A stretch of DNA of 64,000 bases from NCBI GenBank assembly GCA_008711295.1, contig VUYV01000062.1:372001-436000 (forward strand). Reading direction: 5' to 3'. The position numbers and the translations under genes are program-made. Below the pieces are notes generated by a model that saw only the letters and a list, made by a program, of their open reading frames with translations, did not search any database and was not told where the DNA came from. Of the stretch, positions 28,601 through 43,600 are shown in pieces (the stretch's first letter is position 1; each line of letters starts with the position of its first letter). This stretch comes from Anarhynchus alexandrinus. Its lineage: Eukaryota > Chordata > Aves > Charadriiformes > Charadriidae.

Positions 28601-31600
28601 TAATATTCCAGCAGAAGCTGGTTTTGTAAATTAATTATGCTACAGAAGTGATCCTCGTTTTTCCTTTTTTGGATTCACATCAACGATATTAGAACTTAAA
28701 ATTATTTTTTTTGTGTTTCTGTAAGCTCACGTGTAGTGCTGATGCGCTAGTTAGTAATTTTTCTTGTGTTTTTAATTCATTAAAGTAGCACATGGTTCTT
28801 GAGAAATGCTACTCATATTTTTTCCTGAAATTATTCTTGTATCACCTTAATTGCAAATCAGATAGTCTTGTTTGTTACAGCACCTTAAATCATCATTTCT
28901 GAAAAGCTTTTTCAGGAATATTCTTCATCATAGTTACTTCTCAGCATTGCGCCTTTATAAAATGTTTGTGATTCTTTTTGAGTGTAGGGTACCCAAATGT
29001 TTGTGTTTCCTCCAGGAATAACCTGGAGGATATTTTTTTGTTTCTAAAGCCACAAAGTTCTAGAATGTATTCACTTATCCCTGCAGATTATCAACTGTAA
29101 AGTAAGTCAGATTTTGAGTCAAATGAGTTCTCTTTTAAATCATATATGTGAATATTGGGTTTGTAGTTTATCCTTATACATATTTAGAAGTCTTATTTTG
29201 CACAGTATTTTAATATATTAGTACTATGATTTTGATAAAGATAAGATTACGTTCCAAATGTGTATTTCAATTAGTAAGTTAAACAGTCTTTGTTTGTGCA
29301 TCAAATAATTGTCAGAGATCTAATTAAATTTGTAATGTGCTGTTTCTCTCACTCCTATAGAATACTGATGCAGCTCTTTTGCCCTGTCTCAGTTATCCTG
29401 CATTTGCTTTGGATGATGAGGTTTTGTTCAGTCAAACACTAGATAAAATTATTAGAAAACTGAAAGGAAAATATGGGTTTAAAAGATTTCTGAGAGATGG
29501 GTACAGAACAGCGCTGGAGGACAAAACACGACGTTATTATAAACCAGCAGAAATTAAGGTAAAGGAATACCTGGCCTATATAAGGACAAATTTTGGTTTT
29601 CTGAAATGTTTAGGCAGTAATTAAAAAAAAAAACAACCCAAAAAACCCAAACAAAAAAAAACCCAAAAAAACAAAAAACAAAACCCCAAACCAAACAAAA
29701 AAACCCACCCAACACCAAAACCCAAAACAGTCTGCCCCCCCCAAAAAAAACAAAAGGAAAGAAACCAAAAGCAGAAACACCACCCCCGGTATTTGCAATT
29801 CGAATTTCACAATGATTCCTAATTGCTTCAAGTGAAGGAGATGCATTTTGTAATTTGGCATGTGCAGTTTTGAGAGACTGCTAAGTCAGCAAGTTAGTCA
29901 TTGATTTGTTTTGTAATGAATGTGCTTCCATTTACATATAGGGTACACTTGATTTCACATAACAAATAAGGAAGTTATTTATCATTTTATTTAATTTCAC
30001 AGCTGACTACAGTCTGAGTGTATGGAAAACAATTTTGCTTTTGACCACAGTGTTTATCAGTAAAGGTTATCTAAATGAAAATTTACTCTTTTTTACTCCT
30101 CGATAGTTTCTCTGTGGAAAATAAAACATAGATTATATAAATATTCTGCTTGAGAACGAGACATAGCATATGTAAAAGCACAGTTAAAGTCCCCATAGAA
30201 TTAAGAAGCTGTAAGCTAAATGAAAAGCTGATCTACTAAAATGTTTTTGCATTCATGTTTGTCTTTTGTTGTTTCAAAATTATTCAATGGGATATTCAAA
30301 TACATTTCCTTAAATCAAAATTATGAAATGTCTGATTAATTTTTCTTCTTTTCAGCTTTTTGATGGCATTGAGTGTGAATTCCCTCTGTTTTTTATTTTC
30401 ATGATAATTGATGGTACGTACAGCTTTACATTCCTGTTCTTTAAAGGCATAAGAGAGATGAGCCCTTAGAGGAAGGATAGGAGATGATTTTCCTGTCCTG
30501 CCAAAATAAACCATAATGCAGTGACACTAAATATCTCATTTAGAGTTCTGCCTCATGGGTTAAAAACCCCCAAGGACCCAACCCCCCATATTTCAGCATT
30601 TTTAATGGGAACTGGTTTTAGAATATAACTCAATATGGGTTTTTTAAAAGCTTCTATCTGTGACATTCAGTCCTGCATTGCCTTTTAAACCTTAAAAACT
30701 TTCACAGTGTATCAGAACTTCACAGCAGCACATGAGAGAAAAGGAAGTAGAAGAGAGAACACATTGACAAACTGAATGTTACAGCAGGTCTTTTCAAGTT
30801 GGATATTCTGTGGCAATTGAAGCAGAATTCAGAAGAGAAGAAAGCAAACCAGAGAAGGCCTAGTTTCTCTTTGAAATGCCTGTGGTTCCTGGCCGTGTTT
30901 TTCCACATAGTCAGTTAGTCTGATTTTAAAAAACAAAACAAAACAAAACACCCCCAACCAAAAAAAAAACCCCAAAAAACCAACAAAACAAAAAATACCA
31001 CTACCTAGACCTTGTCTTGAGGATAGGAGACATACCAAAACAGTTCACGGGATGATTTCAAGATGGAAGCTAAAATTCACATTGAACAAAAGTCTGAGTA
31101 AGAAACTGAGTAAGAGTTACAGCCAGGAAAAAGATGGATGAAAATCTGGCCATCTGTTTTTTTCCCTTTAGAGTGTGGAATAGTTTAATAGTTTTCAAAT
31201 AAAGATGGTGAGGTGCATAGAAATCTGCTATCTGCTTAGACTCCTCTGTGGCCACCCACAGATTAAAGTATTTTGTTTGAAGCTGTAATAAGGTTTCACA
31301 ATTGATTTTTCTAAAGGAATGCTTGATGTTTTTCAAAGAGTGCTGCCCAAAACTGAGAAGAAAGGCACTGTCGTTTAATGCTGCCCACTTGCAGTTTTGG
31401 GAAGAACAGGAAAGATAATCGTCTCTAATTGAAGTCAGCAGAATAACAAAGCAAGCATTTTACTCTTATTGTCTTACAAAGAAAAAGTACAAAATAGATA
31501 TTTTGCACATACTGTTCTTGTCTTTTTTCCTGTACCACAATTTCATCAAATAGAACAATTCTATTAGTAGATTTTGTGCACATATCTCCAAATCCACAAG

Positions 31601-34600
31601 CTTCCATAATGCAAAATTTGAAGTGTATACAGAGCGACTTAAACTGCAAAAAGACAATGAAGTAGTAGGAGGAGTAGATTACAGTTGCATGTCTTTATAA
31701 TGAAAACACTGAAAAAACCCTCAAGCTGCTACATTGTGCACACTGGTTCCGCTGAGAGCCTATTTGCCGATCCAACACACTTGCAGAGTACAAAGGAAAG
31801 CCTTTCCAGCAAACTGTATTAAGCTGCTGAATATCTAGGTAACTCCTGATAGCTGAATTTTGTTACCTCTGTAACAGCGGCACAGTGCTCCGTTCAGTAA
31901 GGGGGGATAGAGTCCTGTAAATCATAGAATGGTGTGGGTTGGAAGGGATCTTCAGAGATCATCCTGTTCCAACCCCCCTGCCATGGCAGAGACATCATAG
32001 TCCATCATCCCTCAATTTTGTTCACATCAGCAAAATTTCATTCATCATTTCCTTTATGAAAGATTAGCAGAACGTATTCGAGTAACTATATTTTTATTAT
32101 ATATTTACTTATATTTTCTCTTATAAGACAAACTAATTAGCTCATCAACTTTTCTGTTTTGTCCATGGCAGCTTTTTAGGAATTTTAAGATACGGAAAGT
32201 TAAAACGGTTCTGGCGAGCAGATACTACTGAATTTTCTAGTAGTATTAAGAATACTGTTTTATTCCTCATGGATGATGATCATTATTACCCAACTGTTAT
32301 CTTCACTAGATGATTCTTAATATAAAAGCAGTTGTATTCTCACATAAATGCATCTTTTTATCGTCTACAGCATCTGCCAATAAGACTATACTATAAGTAG
32401 TCAGAATATCGTATTGCTCTTATGTCATGACTGTGCTCAAGTGTTTTGAAATAGTTCAGTGTGTCACTTTAGCATACCCTTTTTTGTGTGCAAGCTTGCA
32501 TTCCATTTGTTTCTCTTGGCAAGTGATTTCATTTCCTGTATATATACTTGGGAATATTTGAACATGTGATGAACAATACTTGTCAAGCTTTGGTTTTGGA
32601 TAGAGCATTGAAGAGCCATGGAAAGAAAATAATCTCTATACAGGAGTCAAACTCCAGCTTTCTACTGCACTCTGGCTTTTCAGTAGAGCAATTTGTTGGA
32701 TATTCTTAAAATAACATAAAATATAAGTTTTTGTGACTTTTTTTTATATACATATATTGCCTAACAAAAAACATATTTAAACTTGTTCTAATAAGGATGT
32801 TCTGGTGTATTTGATCTCAGTGGTTGAGTTTGTGGTTTTCTTTTGTCTTATTTTTGGCTTTCAGAATTCACCTTTCTTAAGAATACAAAAAGGCTGCTTT
32901 GGTACTAATTTCCTTTTAGGATTTTCTCAAAAGGAAATTGATTAGGACTCTCTGGGTAGTAGATATGGATCTATAGCTGTAGGAAAGGATTGAACTAAAT
33001 AAATCAATATGACTATTTTTTGGATAAGACATATTTGAGTAGCATTTTTTAAAACTTTTTCACGTTTCTAGTTCGATGTGAGGGATTATGGTAATTTTCT
33101 AGGATAAGGTAAGGTGGGAAACATTACAGCTATTTTTCATATACGGAAGAATATGGTAACTGAAAAGGAAGACTGTGGACAAAAATAAATGAAAGATGTA
33201 CAATGAAAAATTTTCATCTAACTTGTTCCACTTTAACTGTTAAAAAATGTTCCATTTTAAAAAGTCAGTGTGACTTGTCAAGTTCATCCTTGATGAACAG
33301 AAGTGCTTTTGGTATTTTTGATATATCTTTTCATGTAAGAACTTCTAATGAACTGAACACCGGTCATATTAGTATTCATCAGATTCATTTTGGGATGACT
33401 AAGTTCTGCTAGAAAAACATTTAAGGTACTCATACTCCCAAACTTACCAATTTCTCCCCGAAAGCAGCATCATAAGGAGTTGACTGTTCTGCTTAGTATC
33501 TCGAGGTGCGTCAGCAGTTCTGAACCTCTATAATATGAAGATATAACCTATGTAACTTATCAATGTAAACATTCCATTTAAAAATCTTTGGAGGGGAATT
33601 TTTCAATTTACTACTCCAAATTTCCTTTTGTATTTATTTGTTGGGGTTTCTAGTCAACTCACTTCTAGATCAGTTTGTAACTGTCCTAAAGATTTAGAAC
33701 CCACTTGTTTGTCTCCGCGCTCGCACGCAACCTCTGCTTCTTCATTCTGCTGAAATTAAGGAAGTTATTTACAGCTAGCTGGGCTGGTTGTCTGTGTCCT
33801 GTTCCTGAGCCTCTTTAAGTTCACAGCCTTACTGTCCCGTGTAGCTTGCCGTCGCTTTCAGTTTAAGCTAATAAGAGAGTGGCTGATTCATGATCCCTGT
33901 GACATTTAGCTGTAGCAGTAAGTGAGGATCTACAGTTTAGTCTTTTACTTTTCATGAACTATTTACTGTGTAGGCACTACCCCATTGATAAATAAACGTT
34001 AGATTTTTTTCTTTTTCTTTTATGAACATTAAGCTTACAGAAAAGTTATTTCTTCCATTAAATCAATTACTGTTTGGTTACTTTTAGGAGTTTTTAGAGG
34101 AAATCCTGCACAAGTAAAGGAATATCAGGATCTTCTGGATCCTTTGCTTCAACATACATCTGAAGGTATTATCTGATACTCATTCTTCTTGAACACTGTA
34201 GCTTTTTATTGGTCTGAAGTTATTAAAATACTGACATCCCTATTAATGGATGTTGTGGTCAGAGCAAAGGAGAAGTAATAATATCACTCTGTTTCCTGAT
34301 GGCAAAACACTAAAACAATCTCTTTCATGTAGATACCATTACTTTTATTATCACACTTTATGATGCAATATATCTGCAAAAATGCTACTCATATAAATGT
34401 AAGATTTACACTGTACCCGGTCATTCTTCCCCTCCTTCGCTTCATTATTTACAGAGTTCACTTTGACTTTGCAGGAACATGTTAACTACCAACACTCAGT
34501 CTGTTCCCAATGTTCCACCTGGATACAGTCAAGAATTACTTGTGTCATTTACTGTCTTGTGACGTTTCACAAGATTTTAAAAAATAGTTTGGTATATGCA

Positions 34601-37600
34601 TATGAAATTGTTTTTAGCTTAGAGCAGTGAAAGTGGCAACATGTTAATTTTAATATAAATGTTCTCTTACTTAAATTGCGCACTCCAGAATTTTGGTGGA
34701 ACTGCAGACAAGACTATTGATGGCCTACAGGCACATCCATCCAAAATTCAGTTAGAAAAAAAAAAGACCATAAGTTTGAGTAGGAGGAAAAAAAACGGCC
34801 TGAGAACAGAACAAGCTTCAATGTATTGACAGTCCAATTTTAAAACTCAGCATCTTTAGTCACCTGTTCCCTGTTCTTGACATCTGTGGTACAGTTACAC
34901 AAGTAGATGCAGAATATTTTAGTCTGGCTTGTTCTTTAAACTTAGGCTACTTGTGAACTAGTTTCTGTAAAAAAAAAAAAAACGAATGATTCCTTACCAA
35001 ATTTTCATTACATATAAATTTTTCCGACCTTGCTGATCATTGCTTTTTTCTCATTATTAATGAGGATGTGAAATTCCATGCACACTAAATTAATCTTGTG
35101 GTTCCTCTTGCTGAATGTCATCATGAATGTTTCACCGTAAAATCTCTGGGTGTGTTTTGATACCTTGCTCATTTGAATATTCTATCTCTCATAACTCCCA
35201 CTTTTCAATTTTTCTCAGCTTCTTGCCAGCAATTTTTTTTTCGAAGCAAATAGTCAGACACTGCAACTTTGTTCTGTTTATCACCTGTTTTTTATTGAAA
35301 CAAATTCAAAATTAAAGCAAAATTAAGGTGAAATTTAATTTTGCAGAAAGCATACTAATTTGCTTTTGTATTGCTTATAATTAGGTCAGTCACTTGTAAT
35401 TAGGTTTCTAAATTCCTGACTCTTGTCCATTTAAAAAGTGTTGAAAAAAAGGTTATTAATCTACAATGATGAGTAATACCTGTGGCATAATTCTAGAGAC
35501 AAGATAGGCTATATTCCATTGAAGAAGTTATGACATTTTGTTTCATGATGTTTCAAAATTAAAATGCTGGTTTTAACTTGTTTTTGTGTACTTGCAAAAA
35601 ATTATAATTTTTATTTAATTAAATGATTAACTACTTTGGGCTTAGAAAAAGGTGTCTGCTATTGAGCTGGTGTTAAATGCAGGGAAAAACACTCCAAGTG
35701 TTTCACTCTGCTGCAGCTTTCATTTCTTTTGGTTACGGTTTGTTGTCTGTACTGCATTTTGCATTTTTTTTCTTTTTGCACACTAAGGTGCTACACAGAC
35801 AATGTGTGTGTTCTGGGAAGAAAGCCTGTGGAAACGTGTGGTGAAAACAAAGGGTTTAGTTTAATATTGCCCTGGGTTTCCTACCCTGATTGTGGTTGTG
35901 AGAGATAACAATGAATGACAACAGTCTTCCTGTTCAATTAAATTGTTGCTAAGGTATCGGGTATCATTTTTCCTGTTTTGAGTCCACTTCAGCTTTATTA
36001 GGGGACTACAATGAAATAATAAGGGAAGTGGAATTTATTTACTTACTGTACTTATTTTAAAACTCCGTAGGATGTCCTGTTGTGCCCAAGTATTACTATG
36101 TGCCAGCTGATTTTGTTGACCTGGAAAAGAAGAACCCTGGCAGTCAGAAACGGTTTCCTAGTAACAATGGACGCGATGGAAAGTTTTTCTTGTGGGGACA
36201 GGCAGTTTACATCATTGCAAAACTCCTGGGTAAGAGGCTGAGGAAATTCTGTCAGGTTTTGACTCGTCCAAAGTGAAGGATATTTATTTTGTTAATGTTT
36301 TTCTTGAATCTGAACAAACACATTTGCTCAAGTACTGAATGGACTATGGGTGGCATGTGCGTCCTCTGCTTTTGTACATATACGATAGGCAAAAATTGCT
36401 ATTTATTCTTTACATTAAAATTTTATGCTGCATTCATCATACTATGAAGCTTACTGGAATATTTTATAGAATACTGAAAATCTTCTAAATGTGATAGGTT
36501 TCTTTTTTTGCTGTTTCCTTTCCTGGCTTTCTGTCTTAATTAATTTTCTTCGTGACAAAATATATTAACATGACACTTTCTGGATTAACTATATCAGCTG
36601 CATCTGTTCAAGTGATGTTTTTAAGTGATCTATAGCATTTAATTCAAATTATTTTACTGCTTTAAGCAAGACAAGTTTAAACTTTGAATAGTTGCAGTCT
36701 CAGATGAAGTTAATATCTTCTTCAGTCTGTGTTATTTTTACCCTTTAAAATAGAAGAGACTAGATGAACATTTGAAAGTGCACTTCAAAGTTTGGCCATT
36801 GAAGGTTGTTATGGTGGATTTCAGTCACAAATGAATTCTTGGTCTAACTTAAGATGATTCAGAAGCTAATGCAAAACCAGTTGTTAAGCCAGAAAAGTCT
36901 TCACAGTTAAGATTTTTTCTCTTAATATTTCTTTTAGGAGAAAGATATATTACTTTATTTTAACATGCTCAGCATTTACCTAGTAATCAGTAGACTGAGT
37001 TCTAAAAACTTTTTTGCTGTGAAGACTGTAAATGGAAACAGGCTGTTGGTAGTAAAAATGAGAAACGTTCAAGGGGAGTTTAAAAATTCAAGACTTGGCA
37101 GGAACAGTGGATGTATCTTTAGGTATGGAAGAACTGAGTCCGTCTGGTGCTCCACCTGTTTGGTTTCACTGTATTCCTTCCACGATTCCTTTTTTAGCCA
37201 ACGCTAAAGTAAATGCAGGCAATCTCACCTTTAAAGAAAAAAAATTTAGTTTAACCTCTTAGTATTAGCCAAGTAATCCTCTAATGTGTGTGCAGGAATA
37301 TTGTAGTAATATTTGTGTACTTCTGTGCCTGCAGAATGCTGCTTAAATAAACTGTATTTATTGTTTGTAAAGTGCTGTTTGATGAATGTGACCTTCTTTT
37401 GTTTTGTTTCCGTTCTTTCCTTTTGCTGACATTCTTACACACTATTTCTTTTAATAATTGTGCTAAATCTCTCTTTGAAATGTTATCATTAGTAACTGTT
37501 TCCTCTATTGTTTTAAAATTTCTCTCTACTGTATTCACTGCTTTTCATTCCTCTCTCCCTTTTTTCAAAACACTTTTTTTTCCTTTTCTTTCATAGTCTT

Positions 37601-40600
37601 TGCAAATAGGGACTGGAAATTTAATTGCGAAGCTAAATCAATTCACCAGTGATTGTTATATCAGGAACTCCATTTATTAATACTAATTTATAATTGGTGC
37701 ATTTAATTTTGCTCCTTTCTGGGTGAAAACCTACCTGAGTAACAATCTTGTCTTTGGTGAAAGTCTGTGTGTGTTACTTTGCTTGTTGGTCGTTGCTAAT
37801 TACGTGGAAGGCAGACGCATAGAATCCTGGAATGGTTTGGGTTGGAAGGGGACCTTAAAGATCATCTAGTTCCTACCCCCCTGCCGTGGGCAGGGACACC
37901 TCCCACTAGACCAAGTTGCTCAAAGCCCTGTCCTGTTCAAGCCCCCCTGGCCTTGAACACCTCCAGGGATGGGGCTCCAAACACTGTGATTTCTGGGAAG
38001 GTAGTGATTTCCCATTTCATCATCCATTCCAGAAATTGTTGTGTGGCCTCAAGGGTAGCGATTAATTTGTATTTGCTCAGCCTCCTTGCTTCTGTTGTGC
38101 AGGCATGGATACCTTTTTTAGATTCTGCTTCTGTCAGTGAGCCTAGTGGCTGCCTGTTGCGGTCCACGCTTTTCTAAATGCAGCAACACGGAACTGAGTC
38201 AATTCTTGTACATCTCACTGCCTCCCACAGAGGGGCAAACAGAAGTAGCGAAGTCAAAATTTTGATCCTGTTTATAAAGGCTCTGAAAAACAGAGGCAAT
38301 GACAGTGTCTGCCTATGGCTGTTGGAAGTCACCACATGCCTACGCAACTGAAAATATTGTCTATGAAGAAAAAAAGAATGCGCTTTGCAGACAGTGATGC
38401 AATTTTTGACAGAACTTCTTTCTTGCTCTGGTTGAGGAGGTCTGTAAAGCATTTATGATCAGGTCCCCATTTTAGAGCACAGAAAAGGAATGCCAGGTAT
38501 TCAGCTGGTTTGTGCAACTGAAAATTCACTCGGTTTAGTCTTTCATTTAGTAGCTCTCTTATGTTTCCTGTGCTTTTCCTTGTCATTTTTATGTCTTGTT
38601 CTGTGGATTCAGTGCTGCCTAGACCCAAGTTAAGAGTTTTTAGTAGTATTTTTTAGAGTATAGACCAAATGGATTAAAGTTGTCAGCTGTTGCTGATGGA
38701 AATAATGATCTAACAAAGAAAACTCTGCTTTTGCATTCCGATATACTTGTGTTTGTGATAATAGTGATGAATATTCACTGAGACTCCTCTTTTGAATAAA
38801 ATTGTAAACACTGAAAGTTAGTTTAAAATTTATATTAGTCTATTGGTATAGTTGGTTTAAATATGAAATTATGCGGATTATATATTTTAATTACTGAGCA
38901 GTGCAAGTCAGTGTAAAAAACAGTGGAAATAGAACACATATTCTAAAAACTACTCTTGCTTTTAAGAACTATGAGGCAGAGTCTGTTGATCTTGCAGTCA
39001 TTTGTTGAATCAATTTGATAGCATCAGCAGTACTACAAATAATTTAAGTAACTTCCATGCCTTTAGCCAGCCATAAGAAGTCTGACTGTGTCACCTGGTG
39101 CTTAGGTGACTGTTTTCCTTAAAATGTATTTTACTAACACACGTGTCAGTATATTAATAAATTGTCCATGGTAATTTTTCATAATCTAGTTTTGCTTTTT
39201 TGATCCACCTGTACCTGGATCATGACTCATTGGGAGTAGTGCAGAGCAGAGGGACAGGACTCTGGCAGGAGTCCAGCGGCATTCTCCCAGCAGAAGGCTG
39301 AGGACAGGAGATGGTCGCAGCGTCTTGTAGCTGAGAGGCGCTGGCGTCGCTCCCGGCAGCAGCAGGCTCCTTCACCGCTTGCTCGGGGAACTGCCCAGCC
39401 AGTGCCCATCATTGGCTGCCCATGCGTTTTCTTTCCACTGCACCATCTATTCTGCTCTCTGTCTTTTCCTAACACTTTGAAGCTTGAGCCAGGACATATT
39501 TTGAGTTTACAAACTGCTGTCTTAATTTACTACACACTGTAGTATTCAGAAATATTTTTCTTATCAAGACAGCATTGGTTTTCTGTTGTAGCTGAATTAA
39601 GCTAATGAAGTCATGAGTTATTTCTTTTTTAGATTGGTAGCTGACTTCCTAGGGTAGAGCTTTTTAACAATATTTGCGAAATTGTTGACTTATATATAGG
39701 AGAAATGAAAATGCACTGTGACATCCTCTGTAGCACAAATTAAATAAAGATTGGACAGTTTCATGTCAAAATGAGATTTTGATAGGAGAATGCTTATTTG
39801 AAGGGCATAATAGTTCACAGTAGATTGTGAACCTTTATTCAAGGCATTTGTTGAAACTTTTTAACAGTATACTTTTATTGGAGTACTTAATTTTTTTTCA
39901 GGAGAAGGTTAAAATAATGGAATTTTAGGTTTGGTGGGGTTTTTTTTTCCTATGTAAAAAAACTCCATGTAGAAATTGCTAGGTTTCAAATATATTTGAT
40001 TGTGGTTTTTTACAATTTCTTCCTGAGGTATCATATTGAGAGATATCTTTGGTATCCCTTGCCCCTTTCAGCATTATAGTTGTGTGATTACCTTGAGATA
40101 AAGGCTGTCTGCTTTTCTTCAAAGCTAAACAATTTTTGATGGTAACCATTGAGTTTCTGGTTAAAACTCTAGAATAATTCCGTGGTTGTGGATTCAGGGT
40201 TTTTTATGTGACTTGTGGAGTCTGTTGTCTGCATATATTCTTCTAACAATTCTCAGTGAAGAAATAAAGGATTGTTTTTATATACTACAGTATTGTAACT
40301 AGCTATAGCAAGAATGATGCTTGAGTCATTAGTTTTAAAGTTAATACAGTTTTGCAGAATGTCATTTTGATCTGTAAATCGTTGATCTAGACCAAAGATT
40401 ATAGCAGCAGAACTGACTACGTAAAATACGTTTGCATGCCTCCTTCACAAAAGCTGCAGAAAGTACTCAAGTCATTCTGTATTTTTATTATCGTTTACTT
40501 TCAGCTGACAAATTAGTAAGTCCTAAAGATATTGACCCTATTGGACGTTATGTACCTCCACAAGATCAGCGGAATGTTAGCATGAGATTTTCGAATCAGG

Positions 40601-43600
40601 TAAGCTTAAGCTTAGCATTAAAATATTTTTACTGAAAAATTGTCATCTACGTGTTATATACAGTTGTCTAATATTACAGTTAAAGTGCTAGGAAAATATT
40701 AAATGTATGTACATTTTCTTAGTTGATGGAGGATTCCTTTTAAGAGAAAGATTATAACATCTGCAGTTTTGGGGACGTGGTGCACATTTGCCTTCAAATT
40801 AAGTGGTGCAATCCAAATGATACATAAAATGTAAGGTTAAATAGTTGCTAATAGATAGGTGTGTTTCTTTGAGTTACACGATATGTCAGAAGGCAAGAAT
40901 GAGCCTGCGGGTTTTTTATTCCTTCAAATTAATTACCACTTCAGTGTATTAATATTTTTTGTATTTAGAGTTCCTAATAGCTACAAGGATGAGGTTCTTT
41001 TCTTGGTGTGTACGGTATAGAAATGTGCTCCCGTATTTGGCTTAAGTACACAGCAGGAATGAGAGCCCAGGGATGGGGAATGCTTGAAACATCATAATTC
41101 AAATCTGCATTAGATAGGATAACAAGACAGAAACATGCCCTATATGTAGGGGACTTCTTTTATTAAAGAGGGAAGAACTGTATGTATGGAAATGTGTAGC
41201 TAAGAGATGTTTTTCAGCCTTTTAATTTCTTGGTATAAGGAAGATATATTTGGAAGGCTTCTTGTTCAGCGTTGTGAATTTGTTATTGAAGCATAAAATA
41301 CAAAGTATTTATCTTAAGATTTATTCCAAGATAAGAAGTGAACAAGTTTTTTTTTTTTTGTTCTGTCCAAATGCTGCTTAAAACCTCTGTTTCTTACTGT
41401 TTCCTGTAACCAAGGCAATCCAAGCGCCCGGGTGTTGTCTCATTCCTAATGACACTCTCATTGTTCACAGTGCAGCACTTCTGCCACGTTCATATGAGAT
41501 AATGAAAGCTCAGTGACTTCTGTTGTTCCCAGTTTCTTTGTTCTTACATCATGGGATTATGAATGCTACAGAAATTGTGAGCTGCCGATAACACGTGCTC
41601 TTTCAGGAGCGCTATTAGAAGCAAGCCTGTATCGAGTCAGTGTTGCGCACAGCCCATCGAAATTTTTTTCTTTGATTCTTGAAACCAGAAACCATAACTT
41701 TAAATATGCCACAGGTGAACACTTTGAAGAGGATGATGGTTTGTTCTAAAGATGCTGTGTGACTCATCTGGAAATGTTTTGGTAGAAAAGCTTTTTTGCT
41801 ATTTTTTGGGGTACCTGTTATATGACAGGGAATTTCCAGATCTTTAGAGAGAAATAGCCTCTGCCCTGGGAGCTTCCCAAAAGAGAGAATAAATAATGCA
41901 ATAACATTTTATTTTCTAATAACTTACTCCTTGGTGGTCACTTTGTGGGTCAATAAGAACATATTTAGTAAAATGCAGTTACTCGATGAAATTCAGCAAT
42001 ACAATAGGGACTCTAAAAGCTCAACAGTGTTGAAAGAATTGAAAAGAACTTAACTACATTTTGATATTTTGCTTCATCTGCAAATGATGCAAAAGAAAAA
42101 AAGCTTTGTCACAGCTAGAAGGGAGATCAGATTAAATATATTGTCATTCTCAAGTGCTTATACAATCCTCGTGTTCTTTCAGCACTCAACAGTTGTCTAT
42201 ACTAGAATTATTTGAAAGACCAACTGTGCTCTTCCAGGACAACTTGGTGGAGCTGATGCTTGTTAATCTTTCCCTTTAAGGGCTGTCTTTAGCTGCTTAA
42301 ATTTCCTAAAACTTTGGCAGCAATTTTCCATTGAGATCAGTAATCTTTTTTTGTTGTCAGGATAAGAGAAAGAGAAGACATTCCCAGGGTGATCCTTGAG
42401 CATATTCTGATGAACAAGACTGATGTTATATCTGAAAGCTAAAAATCAAGAGAGGATAAAATTACTTTTTTTTTTCTTAAACCTAAAAATCTTCATAGAA
42501 ATCTGCCTTAGATGAATGTGTTCAGCAATTCCTGTAGTTGTGTGTGTCCTTTTTCATGTTGTGAGATGGACCGTCTGTTGTTCAGTGCGTGTAGGTGGAA
42601 CGGTAAATAACTGAAGAAAGAAAGAAGCTCTGGGATTGCCTAGGTCTGCTTATACCTCTGTTCTTCCCAGCCATGGTGTTATTTGCTATAGATGACTGTG
42701 CGTGCACTTCTTTGCTATGTCAACGATAAAACTGTCCAGGTTACTGCCTGCGCTTCTCAAGGTGGGTTAGAAGAAAGAGAGGCGCTTGTGAATTAGTGGG
42801 AATTCTAAACGACTGTGGCATCAGACCTTTGGTGTTGTAGCCTCTGAGCAGCAATGTAGAAATTGTGACCGGAAGGGTGAGTGTCCCTGCAGTGCGAACC
42901 AGGTGGTTGTGGGATTTCATTGGGATTGTTTGTACCGAAACAGGTGCTGCTGTACTTTGTGTGGGTTTACTGTTCAGTTAGTATCAAGGGAAAAATGTTT
43001 GTTGATACAGATGTTGGTTCAAATTGGTCATCGTTAAGAGAAGGTTAAAGAACGAAAGGCAGATGCATCGATGTATCAGTGTGAGCGAGGCGTGCTTTGT
43101 CAGCAAAGGGCTTGCAGGTAAAATCAGCAAACTCCCATGTTCCAGCTGAGAATCTTGACCTTGACTTTTTAATCCACATTTTAAATTTGCTTAAACAGTT
43201 TGTCTGAATATTTGATTATGCCATTTTATCTAATTGAGCTAATTTATGCAAAATCAGTATTTAGTATTTGCCTTAAAGTGCTAGGAAAATTACTAAATAT
43301 ACAAAATGAGAACACAACACATCTTAATGATGTCTTTGGAAATCAAAAGCAGTTTCTTCTCTTTAATGATGTCTTCTTTTTTGTATATAGCTAAAGAACT
43401 ATTAATTTACATTGAACAGAAAAGTATTTCCACTTTTATTGAATTTCATTCCTGTGAGGAATAAACACGGATATGTAAAAAAAATCAGATGCCTATGTAT
43501 ATAAAATTGGCTGAGGTGTAGTGTTTTGGAAGGTGATGTACCAAAAAAAAGGCTTTTAAAATTTTTATTTGAAGCCATGTGCTGAGGAAATATTTCTTAG

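Larger units (their letters stand above)
30414..34087 (+). other. PHKB: PHKB intron 12
   Basis: 3.7-kb intron holding an A/C-rich tract at 30927-30997 and a reversed CR1 tail at 31921-31996. Otherwise AT-rich with a GC-richer patch at 33700-33860 that I cannot classify. Confidence 0.8.
36230..40504 (+). other. PHKB: PHKB intron 14
   Basis: 4.3-kb intron. It contains a reversed CR1 tail at 37817-37983, adjacent minus-strand open stretches at 37937-38628 of unknown origin, and a CpG-richer patch at 39230-39440. The rest is AT-rich. Confidence 0.8.

Noticed and set aside
29610..29861. 83-codon minus-strand frame rich in Phe, Gly and Leu, looking like a membrane protein
   Set aside because: It is the translation of the A/C-rich low-complexity tract.
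37842..38177. 111-codon plus-strand open frame, the second longest in the window
   Set aside because: Its first part is the reversed CR1 tail and the rest has no recognisable similarity.
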